Shown here: positions 9,501 through 17,992 of the stretch, one piece after another
Layout: each line of letters starts with the position of its first letter
Numbering within the stretch: the stretch's first letter is position 1
NCBI GenBank assembly: GCA_013178125.1
Contig: JABLXJ010000019.1
Coordinates: forward strand, 1 to 48,028
From: Bacillota bacterium
GTDB taxonomy: Bacteria > Bacillota > SHA-98 > Ch115 > JABLXJ01
Direction of reading: 5' to 3'
Length of the DNA stretch: 48,028 nt
Translations under genes and position numbers: made by a program
The notes under the pieces: generated by a model
Databases searched by the model: none
What the model saw: only the letters and a program-made list of their open reading frames with translations
Told to the model about the DNA's origin: nothing

Positions 9501-12441
9501 CGATCCCCTCACGGGTAAACCTTGTATCGACCTCCACGTGATCAAAAGGATACTGGCCGACCGACCCGGAAGCGATATCAAACGACCCCGTAGCCCTGTA
9601 GCTATCGCCAGCGCTCTTCACGATGAGGCTCCCCGTCAGGCGGCCGCTTAGGCCGCTCAACCCGAGGTGACCCGCATCCAGCCCGGGCGCTACACCAGAC
9701 CCCGATACCAGCGCGCCGAGCGCCGCCAGGTCCACATCCCGGGCTTTCAGGGAAAACAGGGAATTCCCTGCCCTGGCTGCCCTGAATCCCGGCGCCTTGG
9801 ATCCCACCGACCCCGCCGGCGCCAGCGGGCCGGCAGCCAGCGCCAGGACCCCGTCGCCCGAGATCGCCCCGCCGCCGATGGACCCATATAATTCCTTGAC
9901 CATTATAGAGCCGTTCCCGTAACGAAAAGCAACCTTCGCCCTTTGCAGACTGGCCTCCCCGATAGCGAGCCTGTCAAAGCTCGCCTCGCCCACGATAAAT
10001 GGGGCATCAACCCTGCCCTTGATCGTGGCCTCGAGCGCCCCTCTACCGCTCACGGCGAACTTACCCTTGCCCTGCTTCACAAGGCCGGCCACGGTAGCTA
10101 CATCAAGGCCATCGGCCGAGAGCTTCAAATCGAGATCCGGGTCGTTCAAATTCCTGATGGCCCCCAGGGCCTTCACTCGGGCCCCGCCCAGCATTCCTTC
10201 GAGGGAGGCTATGTTAATGCTATCCCCGCTGAACCTTACCCGAGCCTCCACCTTCTCGATGGGCGCCGCGAGGGATTTCAGCCTGAACGACCCACCGGCG
10301 AGCGCTACCGTGCCATCGCACGAGAACGCGCCCCCGTAACCCCGGACCCGGAGGTTGACTGCGGCCTTCCCGCTGGCTCCGGACCCGGATAGCATAGCTA
10401 GCGGCGCAGGCAAGGATCTCGACGATAACAGCCCGAGCCTGTTTAGACCCGCGATATTAAACCCGGGGGCTGTCACCGAAAGGTCGACCCTGGTATTCCT
10501 GCCCGGCCAGATGCGCCCCGAGATCGTCACCTCCGAGCCATCGATAACAGCGCGCGCCTGGACTATATTGATCTCCAGGCCGCCACCGCCCGCCCCGGAG
10601 CCTGAGCCGCCCGGCCGGGTTTCCTGGCTGCTGGCGCCGCTGGCGACCAGCGCCCCGGCCCCCGCGAGCCCCCCCTTGAACTCGAACTGCCCCTCCAGGG
10701 TGGCAGGCATCTCCGGCGCGGCCTCCGGCGCACCTTCGCCCCTGCGGCTCCCGGCGCCCCCGGCCCCGGCCTTCCCCAGCTCTATCCTGGCCTTCTTGAG
10801 GTTTATCTTCCCCCAGTAGCGCGGGGCGCTTCCAAACATCCCCTCGAAATTTATCTCGCCATCCACGGGCCCATCCACCAGCTTCAACCCGCTCCCGGAA
10901 TCCCCGGCCCTAACCTTCGCGCCCGACATGCGGAGGACTCCGCGATAACCAGGCTTGTCTCCCCGCTTCCCCTGGAAAGCGACCTGGCCGTCGAGCGGGC
11001 CGCTTATCCCATCGATCCCCGGGATGATCGCTCCTATATCCACGTGACCACCTGCGATGGAGAACCGCCCGCTATAGTTTACCTCCTTCAGCAAGGCCTC
11101 AATACCGCCCACAAACTCCGGCCCGCTTGCTGCCGGCTTACCTGCCATCTCCGGGCCCGCACTCCCTCCCGCCGCCAGCAAAGCAACGGGGACCTTGCCA
11201 TCAAAATCGATCTCGCCATTTACCCCGCCGGATAGCGACCTTATATCCTTATATACTTCCCTCGCAACAATATCGCCCTTGCCCAGGGCGATCTTTCCCT
11301 TTATGGCTAAATCTTTCGGTCCCTCGCTCTTGAACTCCACATTGCCGCTGAGATCGCCGCCGAAGCTCACCAGGCCGCCCGGCATGTTGCGTAGCTCCAC
11401 CCTGACCCGCTTCAACGTCAACTTCCCTGAATATACAGGGGCGCCACCTGTCGCCTCCTCGAAGTCTACCTCGCCCTCGACCTCGCCGGAAAGGGCATCA
11501 ACCCCCGGATAGATCTTGCTCAAATCCAGAATACCCTTTGTAATGGAGATTTTTCCCTTGACCGATGGTTGCGAACCAGCTACGCCGTTGAATTCAATGT
11601 CCCCTGTGGCCTCAGCTGAGAATTCCTTGAGGATTTTGAGAAACCCCATAAGGGCTTCAGGTGCATTTGAAACCCATACATCCTCAGGCAGCTTGAAATC
11701 CCCGAGGCTCACACTCTTCCCCCTTGACCCGGCATATCCGGCAGGAAGGGCATCGGCTCTGATCTTGAGGCTATAAGAGCGATCCCGGTAATTGAACCAC
11801 CCGTCCGCCGTAATCCTGCCATCCCCGCCTTTCCCAGGCTTCACGGTGCCGAGCTTCATAGTCCCAGTGACAAGGCCATCTTTTGCGAGGGACAGGCATC
11901 CATTAACACCGGTAAAGATCTCCCGGGAGCCCGGTCCCCCCAGACCAGTGACTGTAACCTGGCCATCGACTATCTCAAGGTCGCCGGTGAACTGGCTCAG
12001 CCCATCGTTCTCCAGGGTCTTCCCTGCTAGGAGGTCCCCAAGGTTCCAATGGCCATCCGCATCCTTGGCAAGCACGACCCTGGGTCTGACAACCGTAATC
12101 CGCTTTATGCTGCTCGCCACGCTTGCCTTCCGCATCAGAATCCCCAGGGGATTGTAATTCACAACAACCTCGGGAGAACTGAGCAAATCAGCGCTCCTAT
12201 AGGCTCCGTACGGGGCATTCTTCATCCTGACCCTTACGCCCGACATTCTGGCAACGCCAGGAGCGCCAAGCGTCACCCTGTCGATCTTCATTTCCACGCC
12301 AAGATTCCTTTCGAGCTCGGCCGCGGCGGCAAGCCTGACCCGCTCGCCGAGCACGCCCCGCTCAAGCAGATAATACCCTGACAGCACCGCGATGACCAGC
12401 GCGCTCGCGAAAATGGCCAGGATAAGGACCTTCTTTCTCAT
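6574..12441 (-). CDS. tamB: TamB/AsmA-like translocation and assembly module protein
   Basis: 1955 residues from an ATG with GAGGAGGGG upstream; the ATG ten codons earlier lacks a site. One N-terminal membrane helix (about 4-23) is followed by an AsmA-like opening (ERNLGVEMKIDRVTLG, VVVNYNPLGIL) and then well over 1500 residues of repeating beta-strand sequence, the hydrophobic groove fold of TamB/YhdP proteins. The C-terminal TamB domain (former DUF490) is clear from roughly residue 1620: VVVKGTVKVPRARI, RGTFAYLGTEFRLTEAYAEF and PMSQSEILAML. It ends in phenylalanine. Such proteins bridge inner and outer membranes and move phospholipids, or help Omp85 proteins. It is larger than E. coli TamB (about 1260 residues). 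A terminator-like hairpin separates it from the upstream gene. Confidence 0.93.
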   Translation of the reverse strand: MRKKVLILAIFASALVIAVLSGYYLLERGVLGERVRLAAAAELERNLGVEMKIDRVTLGAPGVARMSGVRVRMKNAPYGAYRSADLLSSPEVVVNYNPLGILMRKASVASSIKRITVVRPRVVLAKDADGHWNLGDLLAGKTLENDGLSQFTGDLEIVDGQVTVTGLGGPGSREIFTGVNGCLSLAKDGLVTGTMKLGTVKPGKGGDGRITADGWFNYRDRSYSLKIRADALPAGYAGSRGKSVSLGDFKLPEDVWVSNAPEALMGFLKILKEFSAEATGDIEFNGVAGSQPSVKGKISITKGILDLSKIYPGVDALSGEVEGEVDFEEATGGAPVYSGKLTLKRVRVELRNMPGGLVSFGGDLSGNVEFKSEGPKDLAIKGKIALGKGDIVAREVYKDIRSLSGGVNGEIDFDGKVPVALLAAGGSAGPEMAGKPAASGPEFVGGIEALLKEVNYSGRFSIAGGHVDIGAIIPGIDGISGPLDGQVAFQGKRGDKPGYRGVLRMSGAKVRAGDSGSGLKLVDGPVDGEINFEGMFGSAPRYWGKINLKKARIELGKAGAGGAGSRRGEGAPEAAPEMPATLEGQFEFKGGLAGAGALVASGASSQETRPGGSGSGAGGGGLEINIVQARAVIDGSEVTISGRIWPGRNTRVDLSVTAPGFNIAGLNRLGLLSSRSLPAPLAMLSGSGASGKAAVNLRVRGYGGAFSCDGTVALAGGSFRLKSLAAPIEKVEARVRFSGDSINIASLEGMLGGARVKALGAIRNLNDPDLDLKLSADGLDVATVAGLVKQGKGKFAVSGRGALEATIKGRVDAPFIVGEASFDRLAIGEASLQRAKVAFRYGNGSIMVKELYGSIGGGAISGDGVLALAAGPLAPAGSVGSKAPGFRAARAGNSLFSLKARDVDLAALGALVSGSGVAPGLDAGHLGLSGLSGRLTGSLIVKSAGDSYRATGSFDIASGSVGQYPFDHVEVDTRFTREGIAFDRLVLQCGKTDIHARGQVRLAARSVDISLSGQDIDLKGLMGLFVPGQGWLAGSADFVGALAGRFGGVRLEGIIDARDGTVYGEKYQSLRGRVAVSKESLHMNGISIKDGPASYNLTGVVGFGAGPVDVSMKVTHADVRQLLRLSRIEADITGTVSGALHMSGAPGKLSTEGALTLAPGTIQGWKVDRADLSFSTDSEGFKIRGFEARCGGSQVVASGRIRSGPGNNKAKGGGPGGGASLDLTVDAKGLRLEDIYRASEKQLAIGAIVDFKGKVGGTLANPAMKGEFEARDITLEAASFVSARGIIAIQDGACTFSPMTVKDGRGELVVTGKAGLEKDSPLSLDIDAKRVRLKNIVSALGPARVAGIADMDGEASGTIRISGTLSRPSFSLKVTLDAARIGEANIGRVTANISGEDGKVILKSLLVAQGRGTLGASGMFVPGKDIALVAEARRFDLSALGEFFNLRHRLTGSADLTVNVSGSPGSPMVTCTGEVANWGFDRLYFDRLEGTLRFRNGVVALERVVASQGQHRLNVYGSVPVPYKYLAALGLGGGPGRGGRGGARTQDLDLYIDMPAANLSLLGLLSDQIEWAEGSGAVGLHLVGALDSPRIKGAVRIAGGSIKLAPLQDAVTALKGGIVFEGDRARIDRITGSTRGGEFALGGEIGLKDLRQPDLDLWLKSNALRIATGQLDAIVDADLTVRGPAGRAVVKGTVKVPRARIGLGGWSLAGGAPFDTRLDVGITTGNDVRLVANGIDVELHGSLKATGTLRKPALVGQVESRRGTFAYLGTEFRLTEAYAEFTEFQGIEPSVDVRAETVVDATRIYLALKGGPGAIQTDLTSSPPMSQSEILAMLNYPGAVARLARGDVEGVMKDEAMRLIDQQLRLQVVGGIENMFRNALSLDEFRLERSKEQQLTLKLGKYVIDNLYLSYSTTLGPVQHDVLRFEYLQGRHIIFNGQLEDEGRYSLGVEARFRF

Positions 12442-12475
12442 AGGCCGGCCCCTCCTCAGGAAATGGATCATTATG

Positions 12476-12531
12476 GCAAAAAGTCAGGAATGGCAGACAA
12501 AGTACACTTCGACGCCCCGCCTGCCATTCCT
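12476..12531 (-). terminator. Strong hairpin terminator after the S55 peptidase gene
   Basis: An 11-bp perfect stem, AGGAATGGCAG (12486-12496) with CTGCCATTCCT (12521-12531), closes a 24-base loop and is followed on the minus strand by TGACTTTTTG. It lies between the S55 gene stop and the tamB start, so tamB-bamA may be transcribed partly on its own. Confidence 0.75.
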
Positions 12532-12576
12532 TCAATATTATCGATCGAAAGATATATCCTTTGGCGGAGGATTATA

Positions 12577-14655
12577 TCAATCATACCATTTCTTTGCAGA
12601 CGAGCTCGGAATCCCGGCCTCACCCTCTGGGGGACCTGCATCTACAGACTTTGCCCCCGTCTCTCCCTCCGGCCCCGGTTCCGGCTTCGCCTCTCCAGCC
12701 TCGCTCACCTGGATCTCTATCTCCTTATATCCCTCTATAACATATTCGGTTGAGATCTTCGATTTTATGGGCTCGCTATCGAGGGGCACAGCAGGAGCAG
12801 AAGCCGGTGACTCCCCCGGCTGGGCTCGCCGCTTCGCCCCGGGAGGTCCCGGAGGTGGCTCCTTATCCCCCTCGTGGCCACCCCCACCCTGACCCCCCAA
12901 GCCGTTTGAAACGCCGGAGGCGCCCAGATCGCCCGGGTTCGGGTAGAACTCCGCCACGATATCATTGTTCCTCTCTCGCTCTGAGAAGTCCTTGACCATC
13001 TTATCCAGGGCATCCCATTTACCCTTCTCCCCTTCTTTAGGTGGCTCCTTCCCACCAGCCCTGCGGGCTTCCTCATCTCCAGGCGCCACCCCGCCACCCC
13101 TCACAGTTACATACAAGCTCCCGGGCGCTGTATCCTCGGGGATGGTGAGGGCGATCACCTGGGTCACCGGCTCGGCGCGGAAGGGCCTTATCTTGACTTC
13201 TATGTGCACCGTATCGCCGGGCTTCACGCTCGTTTCCTTCACGGCCGCGCCCTCTATGCTCGCGGACACCCGTCGCTCATCGATATCGAGCTGGGCTGTA
13301 ACCTCCTGGATATCAAGATCCTTGAATTCATTCGTCATGAGGAGCGAAACGGCCTCGCCCAGCTCCATGACGGAGCTCGCAGCTATGTCATGCTGGCTGA
13401 AGAACATATTCTCCCGCACCAGGCGATTCTCAAGCCCCCTGGCGGCTACCTCGAACTTCACCAGCGAGGTCCCACGGCCGATCCGGTCACTTGTGGCATC
13501 AATGGCCTGAAGCGCCAGGACCGTGATCAAATCAGGCGCCAGGTCCTCATCGGGAACCACTTCGGCCTTGAATTCCTTCGCCCTTTTCAAATTCCTGTCG
13601 TTGACCTTGACCTTCACAGCTATGGCTTCAGGGTTCGCCCTCGCATCGCCGAGAACGCCCGCGGTCCTGTCCTGGGTTATCATGCCCGCAGGCTGCGTCG
13701 GGGTCCCGATCTTAAACGGCATCAGCATGCTGGGGACCACGCAGTGAATATATACTCCGCTGGCAAAGAAGTTCACGCCCCCCTTGGCCATAAAGGGATG
13801 ACCCAGGCCCAGGAAGGTGTCGCCCCACTTATATGTCACGGTTCCTATTGCCGTTACATTGGCGTCGCCCCGGACGAGCTGGATCCCAAAGGCGCTGCCG
13901 GGGGCGATACTATCATCCTCGCTGCCGCCAGAGGCAGAGGCACTGGCAGGGGGGGCACCGGTATGACCCGCGCCGACATACGATGATGTTGTTGCAGGCT
14001 CGGCTGCAGGTACCCCTCCCGCCGGCACAAGCATGAAATTCCCTCGTTTCTTGAGGCGACTGGAGAGGATGTCGAGCGCCCGCCCTGTTATCCCGCTCAC
14101 CATGACCGGTGTTGATACAGGCACCATGCCCGGCACGCCCGGCGCCGCCCCAGCGGCAATCCCCTCGGCAATCCCTCCTCCAACCTTTATGGGGTCTGCC
14201 ATTTCAAAGAGCTTCAACATGCTCTCAATGGGCGTTACCGCCCCGATGAAATGATCGGACATCTGGTATGTCATGGATATGGCGCCCACCAGCTTGCCAT
14301 CGATGTATACAGGGCTCCCGCTCATTCCCGCGGATATTCCGCCTGCCGCCTCAACGGGCTTGCCGCTCACCCTGACAAGGATCAAATCGCCCTCGCTGAG
14401 GTCGCCCTCGAGCACCCCAAGGACCTCCACCCCGAATTCCTCGACCTTCGTGCCCTGTACCACCGTCTTGCCTATGCCATGCATCCCGCGTTTCACCGCG
14501 CTAAGCGGCATGAAATCGTCACGGGGGGGCCAATCCCTCCCGGCTGACCGGACCTGTGGCCCGGGCAACACGAGAGCGGCCAGTGCCGAGGTTAGAAGCA
14601 ATACCAGTAACAGCAGCACCAGTGATGGTCTGCGAGATTTCCGCGTCTTGCCCAT
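12577..14655 (-). CDS. SpoIVB-like S55 family serine peptidase with long C-terminal extension
   Basis: 692 residues. A basic N-terminus and one membrane helix (about 11-30) place the rest outside the cytoplasmic membrane. The region 50-150 is typical of S55-domain proteins of diderm bacteria: KRGMHGIGKTVVQGTKVEEF, then GVLEG and the GMSGSPVYIDGKLVGA box (110-125) containing the expected nucleophile, then IGAVTPIESML. A second S55 feature, FLGLGHPF with H286, follows at 281-288. B. subtilis SpoIVB, which activates pro-sigma-K processing, has the histidine before the serine box and also a PDZ domain. Here the order is reversed and no PDZ is obvious, so a sporulation role should not be assumed. 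The last 140 residues are Pro/Gly/Glu-rich and probably disordered. It lies between a glycosidase gene and tamB. Confidence 0.85.
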   Translation of the reverse strand: MGKTRKSRRPSLVLLLLVLLLTSALAALVLPGPQVRSAGRDWPPRDDFMPLSAVKRGMHGIGKTVVQGTKVEEFGVEVLGVLEGDLSEGDLILVRVSGKPVEAAGGISAGMSGSPVYIDGKLVGAISMTYQMSDHFIGAVTPIESMLKLFEMADPIKVGGGIAEGIAAGAAPGVPGMVPVSTPVMVSGITGRALDILSSRLKKRGNFMLVPAGGVPAAEPATTSSYVGAGHTGAPPASASASGGSEDDSIAPGSAFGIQLVRGDANVTAIGTVTYKWGDTFLGLGHPFMAKGGVNFFASGVYIHCVVPSMLMPFKIGTPTQPAGMITQDRTAGVLGDARANPEAIAVKVKVNDRNLKRAKEFKAEVVPDEDLAPDLITVLALQAIDATSDRIGRGTSLVKFEVAARGLENRLVRENMFFSQHDIAASSVMELGEAVSLLMTNEFKDLDIQEVTAQLDIDERRVSASIEGAAVKETSVKPGDTVHIEVKIRPFRAEPVTQVIALTIPEDTAPGSLYVTVRGGGVAPGDEEARRAGGKEPPKEGEKGKWDALDKMVKDFSERERNNDIVAEFYPNPGDLGASGVSNGLGGQGGGGHEGDKEPPPGPPGAKRRAQPGESPASAPAVPLDSEPIKSKISTEYVIEGYKEIEIQVSEAGEAKPEPGPEGETGAKSVDAGPPEGEAGIPSSSAKKWYD

Positions 14656-14720
14656 GTGGATCCCTCACGTCCCTTCCCTTTCCTACGCCGCCCGGGCCGC
14701 ATGCCATTCTGCCGGGCTAT

Positions 14721-16436
14721 TTACTGAGCCGGCGCGGCCATTGATCGGGCCGCTCCGTGATCAAACAGCCCCGAGCTTTCAACAAAAACGAGAATTGCAT
14801 CGCTCACCTTGCGCTCAACTCCATCTGAAGGCAGGTTTATGACGTAGTCCCGCACAACCATCGTCGACGAGCCTCCCCCGTCAAGGTTCATAGCATCGAC
14901 CGCGCCTTGCCGGACCATGAACTCGGCAAGCTCCTCCAGGGTCATCCCTATGCTTATATCCCGCCTCCTGCCCGAGACGGCTACCAGGAGGAGATGCCTA
15001 TCCGCGGTGATCCCCACAGCCGTCCTCGGGGCACGGCTCAGAGCTATATCGGGTCCGAAGCGCTCCTCGGCGCTGGTTATATGAACCTGCCCATTCTCAA
15101 CGAGCCTTGGCCCGCCCCCGACGGCGTAGACTACGCCCCTCTCCATCCAGTCGCTGGTGAGCCCGACCCTGATCTCCACCTCGTCCCCCGGCCTCAGGCC
15201 GGCGATAAGCTCCTTCGCCCTCCCGTGCGCCGAGATGACATACCCATCCCAGGGGATTGCGAGATCGCTATTCCCGACCTCCGTGACCCTCCCGCCGGCA
15301 ACTGCCACCTCTATACCGTAGTCATTGGTCCTGGTCGTGGCGCCGAAAAAGGGCGTATAGAGGATGACCTCCCCCTCCCTGCGCACCCTGTTGATCCCGT
15401 CGATTGCAAAGCTCCTCGATACGAGACCGCCCGCCCTGACGGTCACGGTTGCATCAAAACCGACGTTGCCCATGAAGACCTCTTTATCCCGCGTTATCCC
15501 AAGCGCCGTCCGGCCGAGGAGGGGCTCGGTTATGATCTGGCCATCAAGGATTATAAGGCCGAGCGGCCTCCCTGTCGAATCGAAATACACGCCATTTACC
15601 CCGGCTATAGCCCCCTCGCGAGCGACCATTGCACTCACAGGGGCGCGGCCGAAGCCCGATTCCTGAGCCAGGGAGGTCCGTATACTGATCTTCGGGTCAT
15701 TCAGGTCTACATCAAGCATGTCGATCATCACCGGCCCGAGCGCAGTCCCTCTATCGATTTGAATGTACCTTATGCCGCTCGCGATGGAGATGCGGCGCTG
15801 TTCCTCGTACTGCTTGGGAATATCCACGACAATCCGGTCCGGGTCCGCCAGGGCAAAAACCTGGCACCTGGGCAGCGCGTACCTCAGGTCGAGCACTGCG
15901 CGCACGCGATCGCGATCGACCTGGTTGATCCTGATGGCTCGGAGCGTTACATCATCAACCGCCTGGACCTGTCGGGGGGCATTCTCGCGGGCCTCGTCGA
16001 CATATACATAGGTACTCTCCATTTCTATTACGATCTTGGGTGGGTTATGCAACTGCGATACCGTGTAGGTCGCTGGTGAGGTGAGATCGAATACGACCCT
16101 AACCTTTTCAGGGTAGGCCCTGAATCTGACGCCCGTGAGTATAGAAGGGCCGGGGCTCGCCTGGGAACCCTCCAAATCCCGGGGGCCTCCAGAATCCGGA
16201 GCCTCCTGAGGACCCTGATAACTCTGAGGACTCTGGGAGTCCTGGGAATGCTGAGAGTCCTGGGAAACCCGGAAATCCTGGGGATGCTCAAGCTCCCCGG
16301 AGGCTGCAAGGGCGCATGGTCCGGGAAGCCAACCAATAAAGACGAATGCCAGGAGGATAAGGGAAATGGTGAACGCAGGGAGAAAAACGGTGAACGCAGT
16401 GAGAGAAAAACGGGAGGGGAAACACCTGTACATCAC
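14721..16436 (-). CDS. Phosphodiester glycosidase family (NAGPA/DUF2233) protein with AMIN domain
   Basis: 571 residues, exported: membrane or signal segment at about 11-44. A low-complexity linker (57-98) rich in Ser-Gln-Asp and Pro follows. Residues 99-207 form an AMIN-type beta domain (VRFRAYPEKVRVVFDLTSPA, then KIVIEME and DRIVVDIP), known for binding peptidoglycan or septal wall. Residues 215-560 match the NAGPA/phosphodiester glycosidase domain, with YAVGGGPRLVENG at 437-449 and the signature NLDGGGSST at 517-525. Family members cleave GlcNAc-1-phosphodiester-type bonds or act on cell-wall glycans; in Bacillus a relative modifies wall polymers and spores. The GTG-ATG pair at the start follows CCGGAGG. 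It lies between mbl and the S55 gene, so it is probably an envelope enzyme. Confidence 0.85.
   Translation of the reverse strand: MMYRCFPSRFSLTAFTVFLPAFTISLILLAFVFIGWLPGPCALAASGELEHPQDFRVSQDSQHSQDSQSPQSYQGPQEAPDSGGPRDLEGSQASPGPSILTGVRFRAYPEKVRVVFDLTSPATYTVSQLHNPPKIVIEMESTYVYVDEARENAPRQVQAVDDVTLRAIRINQVDRDRVRAVLDLRYALPRCQVFALADPDRIVVDIPKQYEEQRRISIASGIRYIQIDRGTALGPVMIDMLDVDLNDPKISIRTSLAQESGFGRAPVSAMVAREGAIAGVNGVYFDSTGRPLGLIILDGQIITEPLLGRTALGITRDKEVFMGNVGFDATVTVRAGGLVSRSFAIDGINRVRREGEVILYTPFFGATTRTNDYGIEVAVAGGRVTEVGNSDLAIPWDGYVISAHGRAKELIAGLRPGDEVEIRVGLTSDWMERGVVYAVGGGPRLVENGQVHITSAEERFGPDIALSRAPRTAVGITADRHLLLVAVSGRRRDISIGMTLEELAEFMVRQGAVDAMNLDGGGSSTMVVRDYVINLPSDGVERKVSDAILVFVESSGLFDHGAARSMAAPAQ
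16196..16310 (-). repeat. Imperfect in-gene repeats coding a Ser/Gln/Asp-rich linker
   Basis: The DNA repeats variants of GAGTCCTGGGA and GACTCTGGGA at 9-15 base spacing. On the minus strand they code the linker between signal peptide and AMIN domain (SQDSQHSQDSQSPQ). The repeats keep the frame, so their number can change without breaking the protein. Confidence 0.65.
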
Positions 16437-16478
16437 GGCACGCCTCCGGGGTCAGAGTAAGCAATTTATAGCCTTACT

Positions 16479-17537
16479 CTACTTCGCCGCGCCGCTTACA
16501 TATCCTTCTTGATACCGCGATTTTGCCTCGAGAAGGGGAAACAAATGGTGTGAATCAGCGAGGCTCTCGAGAATCTTCCCGGTCCCCCGCACAACACAGC
16601 CGAGGGGGTCCTCGGCGACCTGGACCGGGATACCAGTCTCCTCCCTCAGCAGGCGGTCAAGGTCCCTTAGTTTCGCCCCCCCGCCCGTCAGCACCATCCC
16701 CTTATCGACAATATCCGCAGAGAGCTCAGGGGGGGTCCTCTCCAAAACGCCCCTGACACTATTAACGATGGCGCTAACCGGTTCGGCGAGCGCTTCAAAG
16801 GCCTCAGAGGACGTGTACCTTATTGTCCGGGGGAGCCCGGTCAAGAGATCACGCCCCCGTATATCGAGGGACCGGAGTCCATCATCAGGGTAGGCGGAAC
16901 CTATCTCCATTTTGATTTCCTCTGCCGTCCGTTCGCCGATCATCAGGTTGTACAGTTTTTTGATGTGCCTTATAATCGCCTCGTCGCACTTGTCGCCACC
17001 AATCCTCAGAGCCTCAGCAACTACGATCCCATTCAGCGACAGGACGGCAACGTTAGTCGTACCCCCGCCTATATCCACAACCATATTCCCGCCGGGCTCC
17101 GATATATCAAGCCCTGCCCCGAGCGCGGCCGCCACCGGCTCCTCAGCGATGTAGGTGCGCCGGGCCCCAGCCTGCGTAGCTGCCTCGAATACCGCTCTCC
17201 TCTCTACATCTGTAACGCCAGAGGGGACGCAGATGACCACCCTTGGCCGGAACAGGCTGCGTCTACCGCATACCGCGCCAATGAAGTGCCTGAGCATGGT
17301 CTCAGTCACATCATAGTCTGCAATCACCCCATCCTTGAGGGGGCGGACCACACTGATGTTCCCGGGGGTGCGTCCAACCATGTCGCGGGCCTCATTGCCG
17401 ACAGCGAGAACCCTATCGGTCTCCTTGTCCAGGGCCACGACTGAGGGCTCACAGAGGACTATTCCCTTCCCCTTGACATAAACCTTGATATTGGCGGTCC
17501 CGAGATCGATGCCGATGTCTGGAGATAGACCAAACAT
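16479..17537 (-). CDS. mbl: MreB/Mbl family rod-shape actin homologue
   Basis: 352 residues. The actin-fold ATPase motifs are all present: phosphate 1 ([19 protein letters not shown], 7-25), phosphate 2 ([15 protein letters not shown]) and the adenosine motif ([11 protein letters not shown]). Length and opening ([14 protein letters not shown]) match Mbl. MreB-type filaments under the membrane guide lateral wall synthesis. It follows spoIIID, as mbl does in B. subtilis. The ATG at 17537 has AGGGGG eight bases upstream. An in-frame ATG at 17615 has an even better GGGAGG five bases upstream and would add 26 residues; the family start favours 17537. The tail after the last fold element is about ten residues longer than usual. 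Confidence 0.93.
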   Translation of the reverse strand: MFGLSPDIGIDLGTANIKVYVKGKGIVLCEPSVVALDKETDRVLAVGNEARDMVGRTPGNISVVRPLKDGVIADYDVTETMLRHFIGAVCGRRSLFRPRVVICVPSGVTDVERRAVFEAATQAGARRTYIAEEPVAAALGAGLDISEPGGNMVVDIGGGTTNVAVLSLNGIVVAEALRIGGDKCDEAIIRHIKKLYNLMIGERTAEEIKMEIGSAYPDDGLRSLDIRGRDLLTGLPRTIRYTSSEAFEALAEPVSAIVNSVRGVLERTPPELSADIVDKGMVLTGGGAKLRDLDRLLREETGIPVQVAEDPLGCVVRGTGKILESLADSHHLFPLLEAKSRYQEGYVSGAAK

Positions 17538-17640
17538 GGCTGGATCCCCCTTCACCCTCCGGATGATATGGATGAAACTATAGATGCCAGTATTGGGACT
17601 TCTACATACGTACATATTTTCCTCCCGAAATAACCGGAAA

Positions 17641-17895
17641 TTACTCCTTTTTTCCCTTATATTTTTTTCTGGTGGCCTCCCCACCCCGGATATGTCTCTC
17701 GGCTTTATTCTGTTCGAGTATTTTCTTAACCTTTCGCGCAAGCTGTTTATTCATTGCCGGAAGCCGCTCGGTCATGTCCTTGTGGATGGTGCTCTTGCTG
17801 ACATTATAGAGGCGCGCCGCTTGCCTGACCGTGGCCTTCGTCTCGATTATGTAATTTGCCACCTCGATTACACGGCGACGTATGTAGTCCCTCAT
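17641..17895 (-). CDS. spoIIID: Sporulation transcriptional regulator SpoIIID
   Basis: 84 residues, the normal size. SpoIIID is a mother-cell DNA-binding protein that tunes the sigma-E regulon. The sequence matches along its length: [20 protein letters not shown], then a helix-turn-helix ([20 protein letters not shown], about 26-45), then the basic C-terminal helix ([20 protein letters not shown]) used for minor-groove binding. The ATG follows a G-rich stretch with AGGGGA next to it. A sigma-E-like promoter lies 31 bases upstream. It sits between spoIIQ and mbl exactly as in B. subtilis, which supports a spore-forming host. Confidence 0.96.
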   Translation of the reverse strand: MRDYIRRRVIEVANYIIETKATVRQAARLYNVSKSTIHKDMTERLPAMNKQLARKVKKILEQNKAERHIRGGEATRKKYKGKKE

Positions 17896-17925
17896 TCCCC
17901 TGGCCCCCCACCTCTGGTTTAATAC

Positions 17926-17954
17926 ATTTATATGCGGGGACCAGGTGGATATGC
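17926..17954 (-). promoter_or_regulatory. Sigma-E-like promoter before spoIIID
   Basis: On the minus strand GCATATC (17948-17954) and CATATAAAT (17926-17934) are separated by 13 bases, close to the sigma-E consensus of an ATA-type -35 and CATA-type -10. The leader to the spoIIID ATG would be about 25 bases. B. subtilis spoIIID is sigma-E dependent, so the site fits the gene. Confidence 0.55.
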
Positions 17955-17992
17955 TACTATCGCCATTACTAGTGCCATTACCGGGATTACCG
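17955..17992 (-). repeat. Run of in-frame stop codons after spoIIQ
   Basis: Past the TAA of the spoIIQ-like gene the same frame reads TAA-TCC-CGG-TAA-TGG-CAC, then TAG-TAA-TGG-CGA-TAG-TAG: six stops in twelve codons. The stretch looks like an imperfect repeat of a TAATGGC-type unit beginning at the stop. It ends where the sigma-E-like promoter begins. Confidence 0.65.
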
